Notes under the pieces: model-generated
Seen by the model: only the letters and a program-made list of their open reading frames with translations
What the model was told of the DNA's origin: nothing
The model's database searches: none
Translations under genes and position numbers: made by a program
In this document: positions 24,587 through 36,600 of the stretch, one piece after another
Layout of the letters: each line of letters opens with the position of its first letter
Numbering within the stretch: the stretch's first letter is position 1
Assembly: GCA_003254905.1 (NCBI GenBank)
Contig: QANU01066119.1
Span: 226,516 to 290,515 of the forward strand
DNA length: 64,000 nucleotides
Direction: 5' to 3'
Source of the DNA: Nissolia schottii
Taxonomy: Eukaryota > Streptophyta > Magnoliopsida > Fabales > Fabaceae

Positions 24587-27500
24587 ATGGCAGAAGCAAA
24601 GGAGGATTTTGAAGCAAACCAGAACGTAAGAACTCAAGGTGATGAAACGAAGAAGGCTCCCTCGCCTTACGAGTTGAACGAGAGTGACAATCTCGGAAAC
24701 ATAATCACGCAAGTACAATTGCGTAGAGAAAATTACGAAGAATGGATCATTGATAGTGGGGCCTCAAATCATATGACAGGAAACTTGAGCAACTTATGTC
24801 AACTTCGAAGTTTCCAAGGTTGTTCAGTAAAATTGCCAAATGGAGAGTGCGTATGGGCCAGCAACAAAGGAGTAGTAATTGTTGACGGAGGACTCAAACT
24901 TGAACATGTTTTATATGTGCCAAATCTAAAATGCAATATTATTTCAGTATCACAGTTGACTGATGATGTAGAATGTGATGTGTTGTTCACTAACAAATTG
25001 TGTCTTATACAGGACCGCACTTCGAGGACGCTGATTGGAATGGGTGAACGGAAGGATGGGCTTTACTTCTATCGTGGTGTGCACAAAGTCCAAGTGTGTC
25101 AATCCAAAGTAGAGAATCAACTCGATTTGTGGCACAAAAGAATGGGACATTCGTCTTTCAGAGGTATACAGAGTCTTCTTAATATTGGTGAAAAATGTAA
25201 CAGTAAGTGGAAGAATAAAATTTGTGAAGTGTGTGAGAAGTCCAAACACACAAGAGATAAGTTCACTTTAAGTAACAGTTCACTTTAAGTAACAGTCAAT
25301 CATCGAATGTTTTTGATTTAATACATTGCGACTTATGGGGTCCCTATAGAACTACATCATCTTGTGGTGCATCCTATTTTTTTAACTCTGGTTGATGGCT
25401 GTTCTAGAGCAGTATGGATATACTTGTTAAGAGAAAAAAGGGAAGTAACAGCTACAATAATAATTTTTTTTTTCCTTAATTGAGCGACAATTTCATAAGT
25501 GTGTTAAGATTGTACACAGTGACAACGGAACTGAATTTACATGCTTGAAACCATATTTTTTGCAACACGGAATCATCCATCAGACTTCTTGTCCAGGCAC
25601 ACCTCAACAAAATGGGCGAGTTGAGAGAAAACCTCGGCATATTTTGAATATTGCTCGAGCATTACGTTTTCAAGGTAAACTACCTATTCGATTTTGGGGA
25701 GAATGCGTTTTAACTGCAGGGTATTTGATTAATCTCACACCTTCTACTGTCCTCAATGGCAAAACTCCATATGAAATCATTCATGGTAAAGCACCTAGCT
25801 ATGAACATTTAAGGGTCTTTGGCTCTCTATGCTACGCTCACAACCAAACCCACAAAGGAGATAAATTTGATAGTCGAAGTCGTAAATGTGTGTTTGTCGG
25901 ATATCCATTTGGGCAAAAAGGATGGAGGCTGTTTGATTTGGATAAAGAAGTTTTCTTTGTCTCTCATGACGTTCACTTTGTTGAAGATGTTTTTCCCTTT
26001 GACTCCATTCAAGAAAAGGCCTTTGATCCACCTGTCTTTGGGTCTACACAACCCTTTATTTTTGAAGAAACTATCACAAGGAGCAGTCCACCTGCATCTC
26101 TTTCCACCGAACCCACCAACACTACCTTTCCTCTTGGGCCGAGACCACATGAAGAATCAACTCCAACTTCCTCTCGTGAGGATCCCTCATCACCACCCAT
26201 TGACAGCACTGAAAGGGGGGTTCTACAGTGGCACCACTCGCTGATGACGCTCATGGAATACCACTCAGCGAATCTCCTCCTATCATTTCTGATGCTCCAC
26301 TTGGCCAAGGCCAACGCACAAAAATGCCATCTGTGAAACTACGGGACTTTGTGACTCATGCCATGATACACCACAGCCCATCATCTCCGTCTCCTCTTCC
26401 ATCAAACTCCTCAGGTATGGCTTATTCCTTGCATAATTATGTGAACTATGATTCTTTCTCTCCACACCACTAGGTGTTCCTTGCAGCTTTGCAAACTGAA
26501 ACAGAACCAATGCATTTTTCCCAAGCAATTAAGGATGCCTGTTGGAGGGAAGCAATGGCTCATGAAATTCAAGCACTCGAGAGTAATGGCACATGGGATA
26601 TCACCCTTTGCCCCCTGGAAAACGAGCTCTTGGATGTAAGTGGATTTACAAAATCAAATATCACTCTGATGGGCGAATTGAACGTTTCAAGGCACGACTT
26701 GTTATCTTGGGTAATCATCAAATTGAAGGTCTGGATTACACGGAGACCTTTGCTCCCGTCGTAAAAATGGTGACCATTTGCACAGTCTTGGCAGTGGCTA
26801 CAGTGAAGAATTGGGAACTTCATCAAATGGATGTGCACAACGCCTTCTTACACAGGGACCTTGAGGAAGAAGTGTACATGAAGTTGCTTCCTGGGTTCTT
26901 GGTGTCTCATCGCGGGATGGTATGTAAACTTCAAAAATCTCTTTACGGGTTGCGTCAGGCACATCAATGTTGGTTTGCCAAGCTCTCATCTGCCCTTGTT
27001 CAATATGGCTTTACACAATCTCAATCTGATTATTCATTATTCAATTTTAAACGTGATGGAGTGCAACTTGTAATCTTGGTTTATGTGGATGATCTTGTGA
27101 TTGCTGGAAATGATGGTGCTGCAATTCACTTATTCAAAGAATACCTTTCCAAATGTTTCCACATGAAGGATCTAGGACGATTGAAGTATTTTTTAGGGGT
27201 TGAAGTGGCTCACTCCCCCATCGGCATTTATCTTTGTCAGCGAAAATATGCCCTCGACATTGTAGCCGAAACTGGCCTACTTGGAGCTCGCCCCGCCTTT
27301 TCTCCGTGCGAAGAGAATCATCACTTGGGGAGTGCACAAGGGCCATATTTGGTCGATCCTAGCTCCTATCATAGACTTGTTGGTTGACTCATCTACCTGT
27401 GTTTCACTCGTCCTGAGCTCACTTATAGTGTTCACATTCTATCTCAGTTCATGCAGCAACCTCGAGATAAACATTGGCAAGCAGCTTTACGTGTCGTTCG

Positions 27501-27977
27501 CTACCTCAAAGGGCAACCTGGTCAAGGGATTCTTTTGCGCCGGGATAGCGATCTTCGGTTGTATGGGTGGTGTGATTTCGATTGGGCTGCCTGTCCACTC
27601 TCTCGACGATCCCTGGATGGTTTGTTCAACTTGGTACCTCTCCTATTTCTTGGAAAACTAAGAAACAACACACTGTTTCCAGATCTTCCGCTGAAGCTGA
27701 GTACCGCGCCATGGCCAATATTACTTGTGAATTGAAGTGGTTACAAGACATCCTCTCCACTCTTAATATTTCTCAACCTGAGCCTATTCGGCTTTACTGT
27801 GACAATCAAGCAGCTTTGCATATTGCCAAGAATCCGGTCTTCCATGAATGGACGAAACATATTGAGGTGGATTGTCACTTTGTTCGTGATGAAATTCTCC
27901 GAAACCGCCTTTGTCCTTCTTATGTTTCAACGAACACTCAACTCGCTGACATTTTTACCAAGGCCCTCGGTGTTTAA
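24587..27977 (+). pseudogene. Copia polyprotein, gag deleted and pol frameshifted
   Basis: The ATG at 24587 opens the first ~50 residues of a copia gag (SPYELNESDNLGN then RRENYEEW), which run straight into the protease motif IDSGASNHMTG. Nearly all of gag is therefore deleted, in frame. Integrase pieces follow (HKRMGHSS, then VHSDNGTEF near 25520 and NGRVERK). Reverse transcriptase has YVDD near 27085 and RNase H has DNQAALHIA near 27805. Breaks: a stop at 25288 caused by a 17-bp tandem duplication, frameshifts near 25380, 25470, 26215, 26630 and 27630, and a TGA near 27386. No functional polyprotein can be made. Confidence 0.9.
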
Positions 27978-28030
27978 CGGTTCAAAACTATGCTATCCAA
28001 GATGGGCATCCACAACTTGCATGCTCCACC

Positions 28031-28040
28031 TTGAGGGGGG
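28031..28040 (+). other. Polypurine tract
   Basis: A short TTGAGGGGGG run lies directly before the 3' LTR at 28041, the expected plus-strand primer position. Confidence 0.8.
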
Positions 28041-28271
28041 TATTACGGGAATTTAGGAATGTATACAATTAATGATACAATTTGGTATTAACGGTAACTT
28101 AGTCAAATATAGAAAGTAAATTAGGAGATGTAATTAGTATCAATTTATATATATTTTAGGAGGATTTTATGTTAGGTGCATATCAATTAGTCATGCTATC
28201 TAAGGAAGCTTTTTGTATATATGTGTGATTTCCATCAATGAAGGTGAGAGATTGGACAAACATTTTTAGTA
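28041..28271 (+). repeat. 3' LTR of the 24.3-kb copia
   Basis: 231 bp. It differs from the 5' LTR at three sites, including the terminal TA instead of CA. It is followed by the GAAAG target duplication. Confidence 0.93.
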
Positions 28272-28276
28272 GAAAG

Positions 28277-29040
28277 GCTAGACTCCTTTCTCACTCACAA
28301 AACAGAAAAAGAAAATTAATCCTAGAGTAAGAAAGACTCTCTTCAAATATCAGATTACAGATTTATAATAGAAGAGTGGAGAAATAGAAAGATGGCTTTC
28401 ACGAAATGGGTTGGTTTCTTGCAGCTTGGGATGAATGTTTTTGCTCTCTTTTTCTAATTTGCTCAGCACCTTCTCTCGGCTATTTGAATAAGAAATCTGA
28501 CCGTTTGTAGGCTAGGAATTTTCTGAACGTTGCAGCTTCGTCCATGCTCTGTCCTTTGTACAAAAAGCTGTCCTTGTGTGCATGCTGCGTGCATATTCCT
28601 GCTGATTTCATTCTTGCTTAGCTTGTGAGATTGGGCTACGAGACCTGGGCTTAAACAATGCTTGTCCATTTAGTCTATGGGAATGCTCCACTGGTTTGCT
28701 TGCTTGGTGGATTTTGGGCTTCTTTGAATTAGAAACAGGTGTTTCGCTGCTTTAGATTTATTGGCTGTTTGCTTTTCATGCGAATGGGCCTGCTTCTTTA
28801 ACAGATGAGCTAGCACCTTCTTAGCTTGTCCATGAATGATATGGTTGGGTTCGACCTGTGCTAATATAACTAAACACACAATCATTACAACGTTCACGCT
28901 ATGTTTGTCATTATATTTGTTCCCAATTAGAGGCAAAGATGACACTATGAGAGTTCTTTGTCTATAAATTAAAAGATGAAGATAATAATATTTAACTAAT
29001 ATTATTCTGTAACCTGTGTAAAAGCACGGGTCCAAATCTA
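28277..29040 (-). repeat. LTR of the old minus-strand copia, outer part
   Basis: This continues the sequence interrupted at 24293. A plausible outer edge is GCACGGGTCCA near 29031, reading TGGACCCGTGC on the minus strand. No target duplication can be tested because the left half of the element is incomplete. Confidence 0.4.
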
Positions 29041-30720
29041 GTTAAGATTACAAATCTTAATTTTAATACTTTTTTATTCACTTTTAGATATCATTTTTTA
29101 ATCTAAAGTCTTAGTCAAAATTAGTTATTATTTTATTAGATTAAAAAATATTAATTATTATTTTTTTAACTATATCTCTATTTAGTATTATGAATTTTTT
29201 ATTATTGTATTAATTACATTATAATTTTGCATAACATTCTCTTCACTAATTGTTCAATATATGATTTAATCGAAGTAAGTGAAGGGTGAGAGAAGAAAAA
29301 ATATAAAAGGATAATTTAATTTAAACACTTAATATTTTTTTAAAAGATACGTAAATTAATTACCTTCTTAATCTATTTGTATTTATCAAAGTGTACGGAA
29401 GAAGTAAAAGGAGCATGAAGCTAGGAGGTCACTCACGTGACCATAAAACCAAGGCTTCTATTATTATTAATTTTTTATTATTTTAATAAGTGTCCTTAAA
29501 ACACTTATAAAAAAATTTAAAATGAAATAATTTGATGTTTTAATTAATTTTAATGCATTCAACACTTTACTTTTTTTTTTAATATAAATTTATTTCTGAT
29601 AAACTTTTTAACAAGTTTCCTTAACAATTATTTTTTTTAATCTTCCGAAATAGTCCTAAACTTTAAACGAGGTCCAAACACAACATATGTACCATCGTGC
29701 AAATTAAAAATAAAAAAGAAAATCTAATTGTTTTCTTTCTTTTTTGGGTAAATGTGGTTGACAGCTAACCCACCGTAGAAATTAGAAATTAGAAAGCAAC
29801 TCGATTGCCACGAGGAAAAATAAAAAAAATGCATTATTGATTATTGTCTGCAAGAGACAAAGCGGATGGGTCCCTCCTTCACGTGATTGCTGTTGACGAT
29901 GAGACTCAAGACAAACCATATGGGTCCCCCCTTCACGTGATTGCTGTTGACGATGAAACTCGTAACTCACAACGTACACTTGTTCATTCTACGCAAAATG
30001 AATTGTCACTATCCGGAGAAATTCTTTTGCACTTAAACCAGGAAATTACTAAGACCTACATTATTACCATCTCTACCGTTTTTTTTTTTTTTTCCTCTTC
30101 GTCAGTTCTTTTATTCTTAAGAATAATTAATAGTTTACATGCTTTTCAGGGAGGACAAAAATGTCACTCCACAAGTGAAATGGACCTTGTACCAAACGCA
30201 AAAAAAGATGCAATGTACCTCACCTTTATTATCCTCCTCGTGGAGATAACAATATATGTGGGAACAGTTTTATTTAATAAGTTAAATGGAAGCATACGTG
30301 TGATAAAATAAATTAATTAAATTGCAAAGCAATAACTCATTTAGTTGTTAATATAATTAATTTATCAAATAAAATCAATATAAAATAAAATAATAATATA
30401 AATAAGTTTTATATTAAAAATATATTAAATTGAATTGAATTATCTGACAAACATTGGTTTATCAAACGGAAAACCTTAAATAATTGAAGGAAACCACGAC
30501 AAGAAAACGCACGACTGAAGCCACACACGTCCTTCCAGCCGCGTCACAGTAGTTAAATCATGAACATGCGACAAATATCTAATGTATGTTCTTTATTTTT
30601 TACGAGAAATATCTAATGGATGTTAAATATTAGTTTTGATTAAAAATTTAAAATAATCTGGTACGTGATTAATTTTTACGCATGTTTGCATTCACATTAA
30701 ATTAAGTATTATTACATAAA
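29041..30720. other. AT-rich intergenic DNA, no gene seen
   Basis: Mostly AT-rich sequence. The only notable structure is the tandem repeat at 29866-29961. The open frame at 29844-30311 is driven by that repeat and shows no domain. Confidence 0.45.
29866..29961 (+). repeat. 54-bp tandem duplication carrying ACGT and TTGAC boxes
   Basis: Two units, starting at 29866 and 29920, share ATGGGTCC, then CCTTCACGTGATTGCTG and TTGACGATGA. Each contains a CACGTG G-box and a TTGAC W-box-like core. These are typical plant promoter elements, but no gene starts within the next kilobase. Confidence 0.7.
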
Positions 30721-30725
30721 ATACT

Positions 30726-30911
30726 TAACAGAATGTGCAAAGCATATTGGATTGAAAATGAAAACTTGTATTGCAAGTTAGAGAGCAAGGCTCTTATATA
30801 CACATAGATAGAGACTTGTGGTGCAAGTTACTTTGTAACTAACTTAACTACCCTTCTAATTAACACTACAACTAACTCTTAACAAAGTTAGTTAGAGTTT
30901 TCTCCCTATTA
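30726..30911 (-). repeat. 3' LTR of the 30.7-kb copia
   Basis: 186 bp, one mismatch to 38528-38713. The pol stop codon (TAA, 30909-30911) is made by the first three LTR bases. It is preceded on the minus strand by the G-run polypurine tract at 30912-30918. Confidence 0.93.
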
Positions 30912-33900
30912 CCCCCCCTCAAACGTGGCACGGTGTGGACTGAAGATGCTAAGCATGCCAAGTTTGGGATGTAAGGAATCAAAGGTAGCAGGAGGGACAG
31001 GTTTGGTTAACAAATCCGCAAGCTGTAGCTTGGTGGTAATTGGCAGGAGCTTGATCAAGCCACTCTGAACCTTTTCGCGGACAATATGGCAGTCGAGCTC
31101 GATGTGTTTAGTGCGTTCATGGAAGGTAGGATTATGGGCAATTTGCATAGCTGATTGATTGTCACAAAAGATGGCTGCAGCATGGTCTGGAACAATTCTA
31201 AAATCAGAAAGCAAGTAAGATATCCATTGAAGCTCACACGTGACAGCAGCTAGTGCACGATATTCAGCTTCACACGACGACCTGGAGACAATGGATTGTT
31301 TCTTGGATTTCCAGCTGAGCAGGGAATCTCCAAGGAACACGCAGAAGCCGGTGGTGCTGCGTCTAGTATCGGGGCATCCAGCCCAATCAGCATCACAAAA
31401 CGCCTTCAGTTGCAATTGGGAGGAGCAGGAAAAAAACAAACCCAGGCCGGGGTCAGATTTGATGAATCTGAGGATTCTCTGGGCTGCAGCTTGGTGAGCA
31501 TCAGTGGGGTTTGACATAAATTGAGCAAGGTGATTAACAGAGAAAGACAAATCAGGTCGGGTGGTGGTTAGGTAGATGAGCCGGCCAATTAAACGCCTAT
31601 AAGCAGCAGGGTCATCGAGGGGAGAACCTTCATCTTTGGACAAGCGTTGAGATGCGACCATGGGGGTGTGTAGGGGTTTGCAGCCCAGCATGCCAGCATC
31701 AGATAATATCTCCAGGGCATACTTCCTTTGGCACACAGAAATCCCTTGCTTTGATCGAGCTACTTCAAGCCCAAGGAAGAATTTCAGCTCACCCAAATCC
31801 TTGATTCGAAACTTGTTGTCTAAGAATGTTTTGATGGCCTGAATTTCTGCTAGGCTGTCCCCAGCTAGAATTATGTCATCAACATAGACAAGAAGGGCTG
31901 TAAAAGAGCAATCAGTAATTTTGAGGAATAAAGAGTGATCAGACTTAGATTGAGAGAAACCAAGAGAAATAAGGGCAGTAGAAAGCTTAGAGAACCACTG
32001 TCGACTTGCTTGTTTCAGGCCATACAAAGATTTTAACAGCAAGCAAGCCTGATTCGGTTTAGAGCATTTGAACCCTTGGGGCAGCTTCATGTAGACCTCC
32101 TCATTCAAATCACCATGGAGGAAGGCATTGTTCACATCTAGCTGCTGTAGGTGCCATCCCTTAACAGCTGCCAATGCTAATAACAACCTAATTGTGGTCA
32201 TTTTGGCTACTGGACTAAAGGTTTCCATATAGTCAATGCCATGAGTTTGAGTAAACCCTTTGGCAACTAACCTGGCTTTATACCTTTCAATCGAGCCATC
32301 AGCCTTAAGCTTTATCTTGTATACCCATTTGCAGCCTATGGGAGTTTTGCCTTCAGGTAAGTCCACTAATTTCCAGGTAGAGTTCTGTTCAAGGGCCGTG
32401 ATCTCAGCAGCCATGGCATCCCTCCAGCATTCATCCTTTACAGCAGCACTATAGGAAGTAAGCTCAACTAAGGTGGTCATAGCCAGGGCATATGACTTGT
32501 GAGTGTTAGAAAGCTTACTGTAAGACAAAACAGAGTGCAAGGGGTGGTTAGTAGACTGATCTACATTAGCAGGGTTAGAATCCTTTACCAAGTTACAATG
32601 GTAATCCTGCAAGTAGGATGGGAGGTGCCTTGTCCTTGTTGATCTCCTAGGAGAATTGACAGGCTCAGGTCTAACAACAGCATCAGGGACAACAGGTTCA
32701 TGCTGATGGTGGTGGACTTTAGGTATGTCAGGATCAAAATCAACAGGGGAAGTGGCAGCAGGCAAAACCAGGTGTTGAGATTCTGATTCTGGAGAGTGAG
32801 GCTGGCCATGATATGGGAAGTAATTTTCATAGAAATACACATTTTGGCTCACAAACAATTCTCTGGAATGTATATCATAGAGCAGAAAACCCTTGGTGCC
32901 AGTCCTGTAGCCCAGAAACACACACTTCCTGGCCCTTGAATCTAATTTGGTCTGATGCCTATGTAAGGAATTTGCATAAGCTAGGCAGCCAAATACCTTT
33001 AGAAAGCTTAGATCAGCTAACTTGTCATGAAGGACACTGAAAGGAGACTGGTTTGCTGAACCCTTGGATGGAACTCTGTTAAGTAAAAAACAAGCATGGT
33101 TGACAGCAAAGGACCAGAAAGAAGCAGGCAAGTTAGCTTGAAACAAGAGAGCCCTTGTGACATTGAGTAAATGCTGGTGTTTCCTTTCTACTACAGCATT
33201 TTGTTGTGGTGTCTCCACACAACTTAGTTGGTGAACAATGCCTTTCGAGGCATAAAACTCTTGCATCACAAATTCAGGGCCATTATCGGATCTAACAACC
33301 TTGACAGATTTGCCAAACTGATTTAGAACCAGAATTATGAAACTTTTAAGAGCAGGAGAAGCTTCTGCCTTAGTCTTGAGGAGATACAACCATGTATGCC
33401 TGCTATGATCATCTACAATGATCAAGAAGTATTTGTGGCCTTGAATAGATGGGGTTGGTACAGGCCCCCATATGTCAACATGTAACAAATCAAAAGGAGC
33501 AAGAGACACAGAATGACTGATGTTAAAAGGAATAGCTTTCTGTTTAGAGAAATGGCATATATCACAAGGAGATGTATCTTTACAAATAGGAATGAAATTG
33601 TACACATCATGTAACTCTTTCATCTTGTCTATGCCTATATGACCTAATCTAAAATGCCAAAGATCAAATTTATTTACTGAAATTGAATTCACAAATGAAG
33701 AGTAACAGCCAGAATTGTAGGAAGGCAGAGGGCTTTCCAGCACATAAAGGCCATCTCTAGCTTTAGCAATGCCAATCTGCTTCAAGCTGTGTATGTCCTG
33801 GATGAGACATTTATCAGAGAGCATGGTGAGCTTACAATCCAAATCAGTGCATAAATTTGTGATAGCTATAAGATTGAACTGAAAGTTAGGAAGATACAGC

Positions 33901-34765
33901 ACATTAGAAAGGCATAGAGAGGCAGATAGGCGAACTGTTCCAGCATACTTGGCATATAGAACTTGGCCATTAGGCAGATTAATGACTACAGGAGGAGATA
34001 ATTCCTGATATGCTTGAAAGTAAAACAGAGAGGAACAGATATGATTAGAAGCGCCAGAATCCAAGAGCCAAGGAGTACCTGAGGTGGAAGTTAAACCAGA
34101 AGTGACTGAGGCAGCCATGTTCACTTGTGCGGAAGGGCTCGGGCATGGATTCTGGATCAAAGCTAGAAGATTCTGATACTGTTCAGCAGTAAAATTGAAG
34201 GCATTAACAGGAGCATTATCAGCATCCATAGCCATGACAGCATTGGCAGTGGCTTTCTTGGATCTATAGCCAGGAGGATAGCCATGTTTCTTATGGCACT
34301 CATCAACCGTGTGCCCCCTATAGCCATAGAAGGAGCATTTCTTGCCACCTGGTTTACCCTTTCCTTGATCAAATTGTTGCTTCTTGGCATTATCAGTCAC
34401 CACAGGTTTGGGAGCAGCATAATTCAAGCTGACTCGAGAATCGGTGTTTTCATATGCCAATTGGCGTTCATGTTGCAAAACCAGGGCAAAGATGCGATTA
34501 ATAGGGGGAAGGGTATCCATCAAGAGTACCTGAGACCGAACGAGGTTGAAAGGCTCATTGAGACCCTTGAGGAACTTGATCGCCCGATCCGTATTGATCC
34601 TTTTCTTCAATTCAAGAATCACCCCACAGGCGCACGGAACAGGACACTTGCATATTGGCATTGGGCGAAACACATCAATTTCATCCCAAAGAACCTTCAA
34701 TTCTGTGAAAAACTTGGTGACAGACGAATCACCTTGGCGCAAGGCTGCAATTTCCTCATGCAAGT
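30909..34765 (-). CDS. Copia gag C-terminus plus complete, open pol
   Basis: One uninterrupted frame of about 1285 codons starts where the solo LTR ends. Order: gag C-terminal part, then a zinc knuckle CSFYGYRGHTVDEC near 34320, in which the second Cys of CCHC is Tyr. Next come protease (LLDSGASNH near 34065) and integrase with the zinc-binding HLGH-type region, VDIWGPVP, VRSDNGPEF and VERKHQH. Reverse transcriptase carries YVDDI near 31880, and RNase H has SRSSCEAEYRAL and CDNQSAMQIAHNP. All catalytic motifs look intact. The frame has no normal start because the first part of gag lies beyond the insertion. It is young, but cannot be expressed as a full polyprotein. Confidence 0.93.
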
Positions 34766-35959
34766 TGTAACAACCCGACTTTTCCTCCAATTTAAAATGC
34801 TAATTAAGGTAAAATTAAAAATATAATAATAAGGAAAAGGCAATATAAAATGAATAAAATTCAAATATTAATTTTATTTCTGTAATATTAGTTAAAAATA
34901 ATTCTTTGACGATCTCGTGACGTCCGGTGACGTTCGGATCGAAATTAGAGTTTTACTGTAATTTCTTTACGACTCATAGGAGTCTGTAAAATATATTAAT
35001 ATGAAAACAAATCAAGAAGATGTCAAGTAATATTTTAGAATTAACCAGGATAATTAATAGGTCACAACGGTATGCCCGGAATAATTTTAGGACGTCCGGA
35101 CATAAACAATTAATGAACTAGCATAACCTAAAAATCACTAAGGGCAAAATAGGAAATTCACATGGCCATGAGACAAAGAAAAAGCCACGGCCAGCCCTTC
35201 CCCATGCCAAGCCCGAACACACACATACACAAACACTCTAAACTTCTTTCATTTTCTTCTAAGGTTCCAAGACCACAAAGCTTCAAATCCACCAAGCTTA
35301 ATCATCACCATCTTTTGTTCTCATCATCATCAATTACTCAACATCATCAAGGAGACAAGCTAGCATCAAGGTGAAGAGTTTCTCTTCAAGTGGGAACAAG
35401 AGAATCAAGTTCCATAACCCTAAACTCCATAATCTAGGGTTTATGCTTTCTTGACAAAGAGGAGTTCAAGCAAGCCATTAAGCCTCAAGCTCATCATCAT
35501 AATTCATTCTTAAGTCCCTAAGGAAGGCAAAGCAAGCATAGTTGGTGAGTTTCATCCCTTGGTACCAAGCCAAGCTTCCATAATCCATCTTTCCCCTAAT
35601 TATGCTAAGATGTCATTTTAGATTAAAGAGTTCTCAAGTAAGCAAGCAAGGCTTGGTTTCCTTTTCTACTAGCATCAAGAAGCTCTTGAGGAAGTGGGTA
35701 ACTCTAGTTCCTTGCCTCTTTGATGCTTCAAGAGGTTTATGTGCTTGTATGTGTATGTATGTGAATTATGGATTTTGTGATGAAATATGTTAGAAATGAT
35801 GTTAGGACTTAGGAAGATAATTCTGGAGGGTCTTGTGACCTTGATTATATGTGATTATTATGCTTGAATCATGTGTGAGACTCATGTAGGGTGCCATGGA
35901 AGAGAAGGGAAGAAAATGAAAGAAAATGGCAAGTCGGTTTGCATGTCTCGACCAGGGGT

Positions 35960-36161
35960 CGCTGAGAGACGCCTCAGGCACCGCTGAGCGAGACATGGCT
36001 AACGTGGAAAGGTGAAAAGATATTTTGAAATTAAGGCGGTGGAAGAAGGCTGGAGAAAGTTTAGTCGCTGAGCGATAAGGTTGGTACCGCTGAGCGATGC
36101 AATCTTTATCGCTGAGCGCCAAGGCCCAAACCGCTTACCGAACTTCAGTTTTCGCTGAGCG
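35960..36161. repeat. Cluster of CGCTGAGCG imperfect palindromes, LTR Y copy 1
   Basis: Exact CGCTGAGCG occurs at 35982, 36066, 36088, 36110 and 36153, with degenerate copies near 35960 and 36132. Three copies are spaced 22 bp apart. The same 9-mer is clustered in Y copy 2 and in the unrelated LTR X. Confidence 0.85.
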
Positions 36162-36424
36162 GCTTAAGACTAAGAAAAGCTGATGGTACCCTCTTGAGGC
36201 TCATAATATGGTAATGGATGCTGTATGCTGATTGATGGCTTAATTGCATGCTCGTATATGCTGTATGTTAGGAATTAAAATGGAACATGCATGTTATGGA
36301 TAAAGTAGGTTGAAATATGTGATATGCCATGTACTCTGAGACACCTAGTTAAAGGTATGATAATTAACTCTGAAATAAGGCAAGATGCTGAAATGAACCA
36401 TAGGGAACAAGTATGCCATGCTGC

Positions 36425-36600
36425 AGGTACAAAATGCTGAATTACTGCTGAACTGCTGAATCAGGGCCAATGCCCAATACTGCTGAACTAGGGCCAATGC
36501 CCATACTGCTGAAATAATGGCTAAATGCCACATGCTGAAAAAGGGCTAAATGCCCCAATACTGAAATTGGCTATATGCCACATATTGCTGAGGCCGTGAT
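36425..36600 (+). repeat. Tandem minisatellite in LTR Y copy 1
   Basis: About five units of roughly 35 bp alternate CTGCTGAA with GGGCCAATGCCC or GGCTAAATGCCA. The second half of each unit is a small dyad. The inverted counterpart lies near 44180-44310 in copy 2. Confidence 0.7.

Larger units (their letters stand above)
24294..28271 (+). mobile_element. Young, gag-less Ty1/copia retrotransposon, 3978 bp
   Basis: Two 231-bp LTRs differ at only three positions (98.7% identity). The flanks are a perfect 5-bp duplication, GAAAG, at 24289-24293 and 28272-28276. The primer site abuts the 5' LTR and a G-run polypurine tract abuts the 3' LTR. The element sits inside an older copia LTR. LTR ends are TA...CA and TA...TA rather than TG...CA. 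The internal region lacks almost all of gag and has several frame breaks in pol, so it can only have moved with proteins supplied by relatives. Confidence 0.93.

Noticed and set aside
29844-30311. 155-aa plus-strand frame
   Set aside because: Its N-terminal half is the translated 54-bp repeat and the rest is poly-Phe/Ser from T-runs.
35960-36161. CRISPR-like repeat array
   Set aside because: Repeats are 9-bp palindromes with irregular spacing inside an LTR of a plant genome; no spacers or cas genes.
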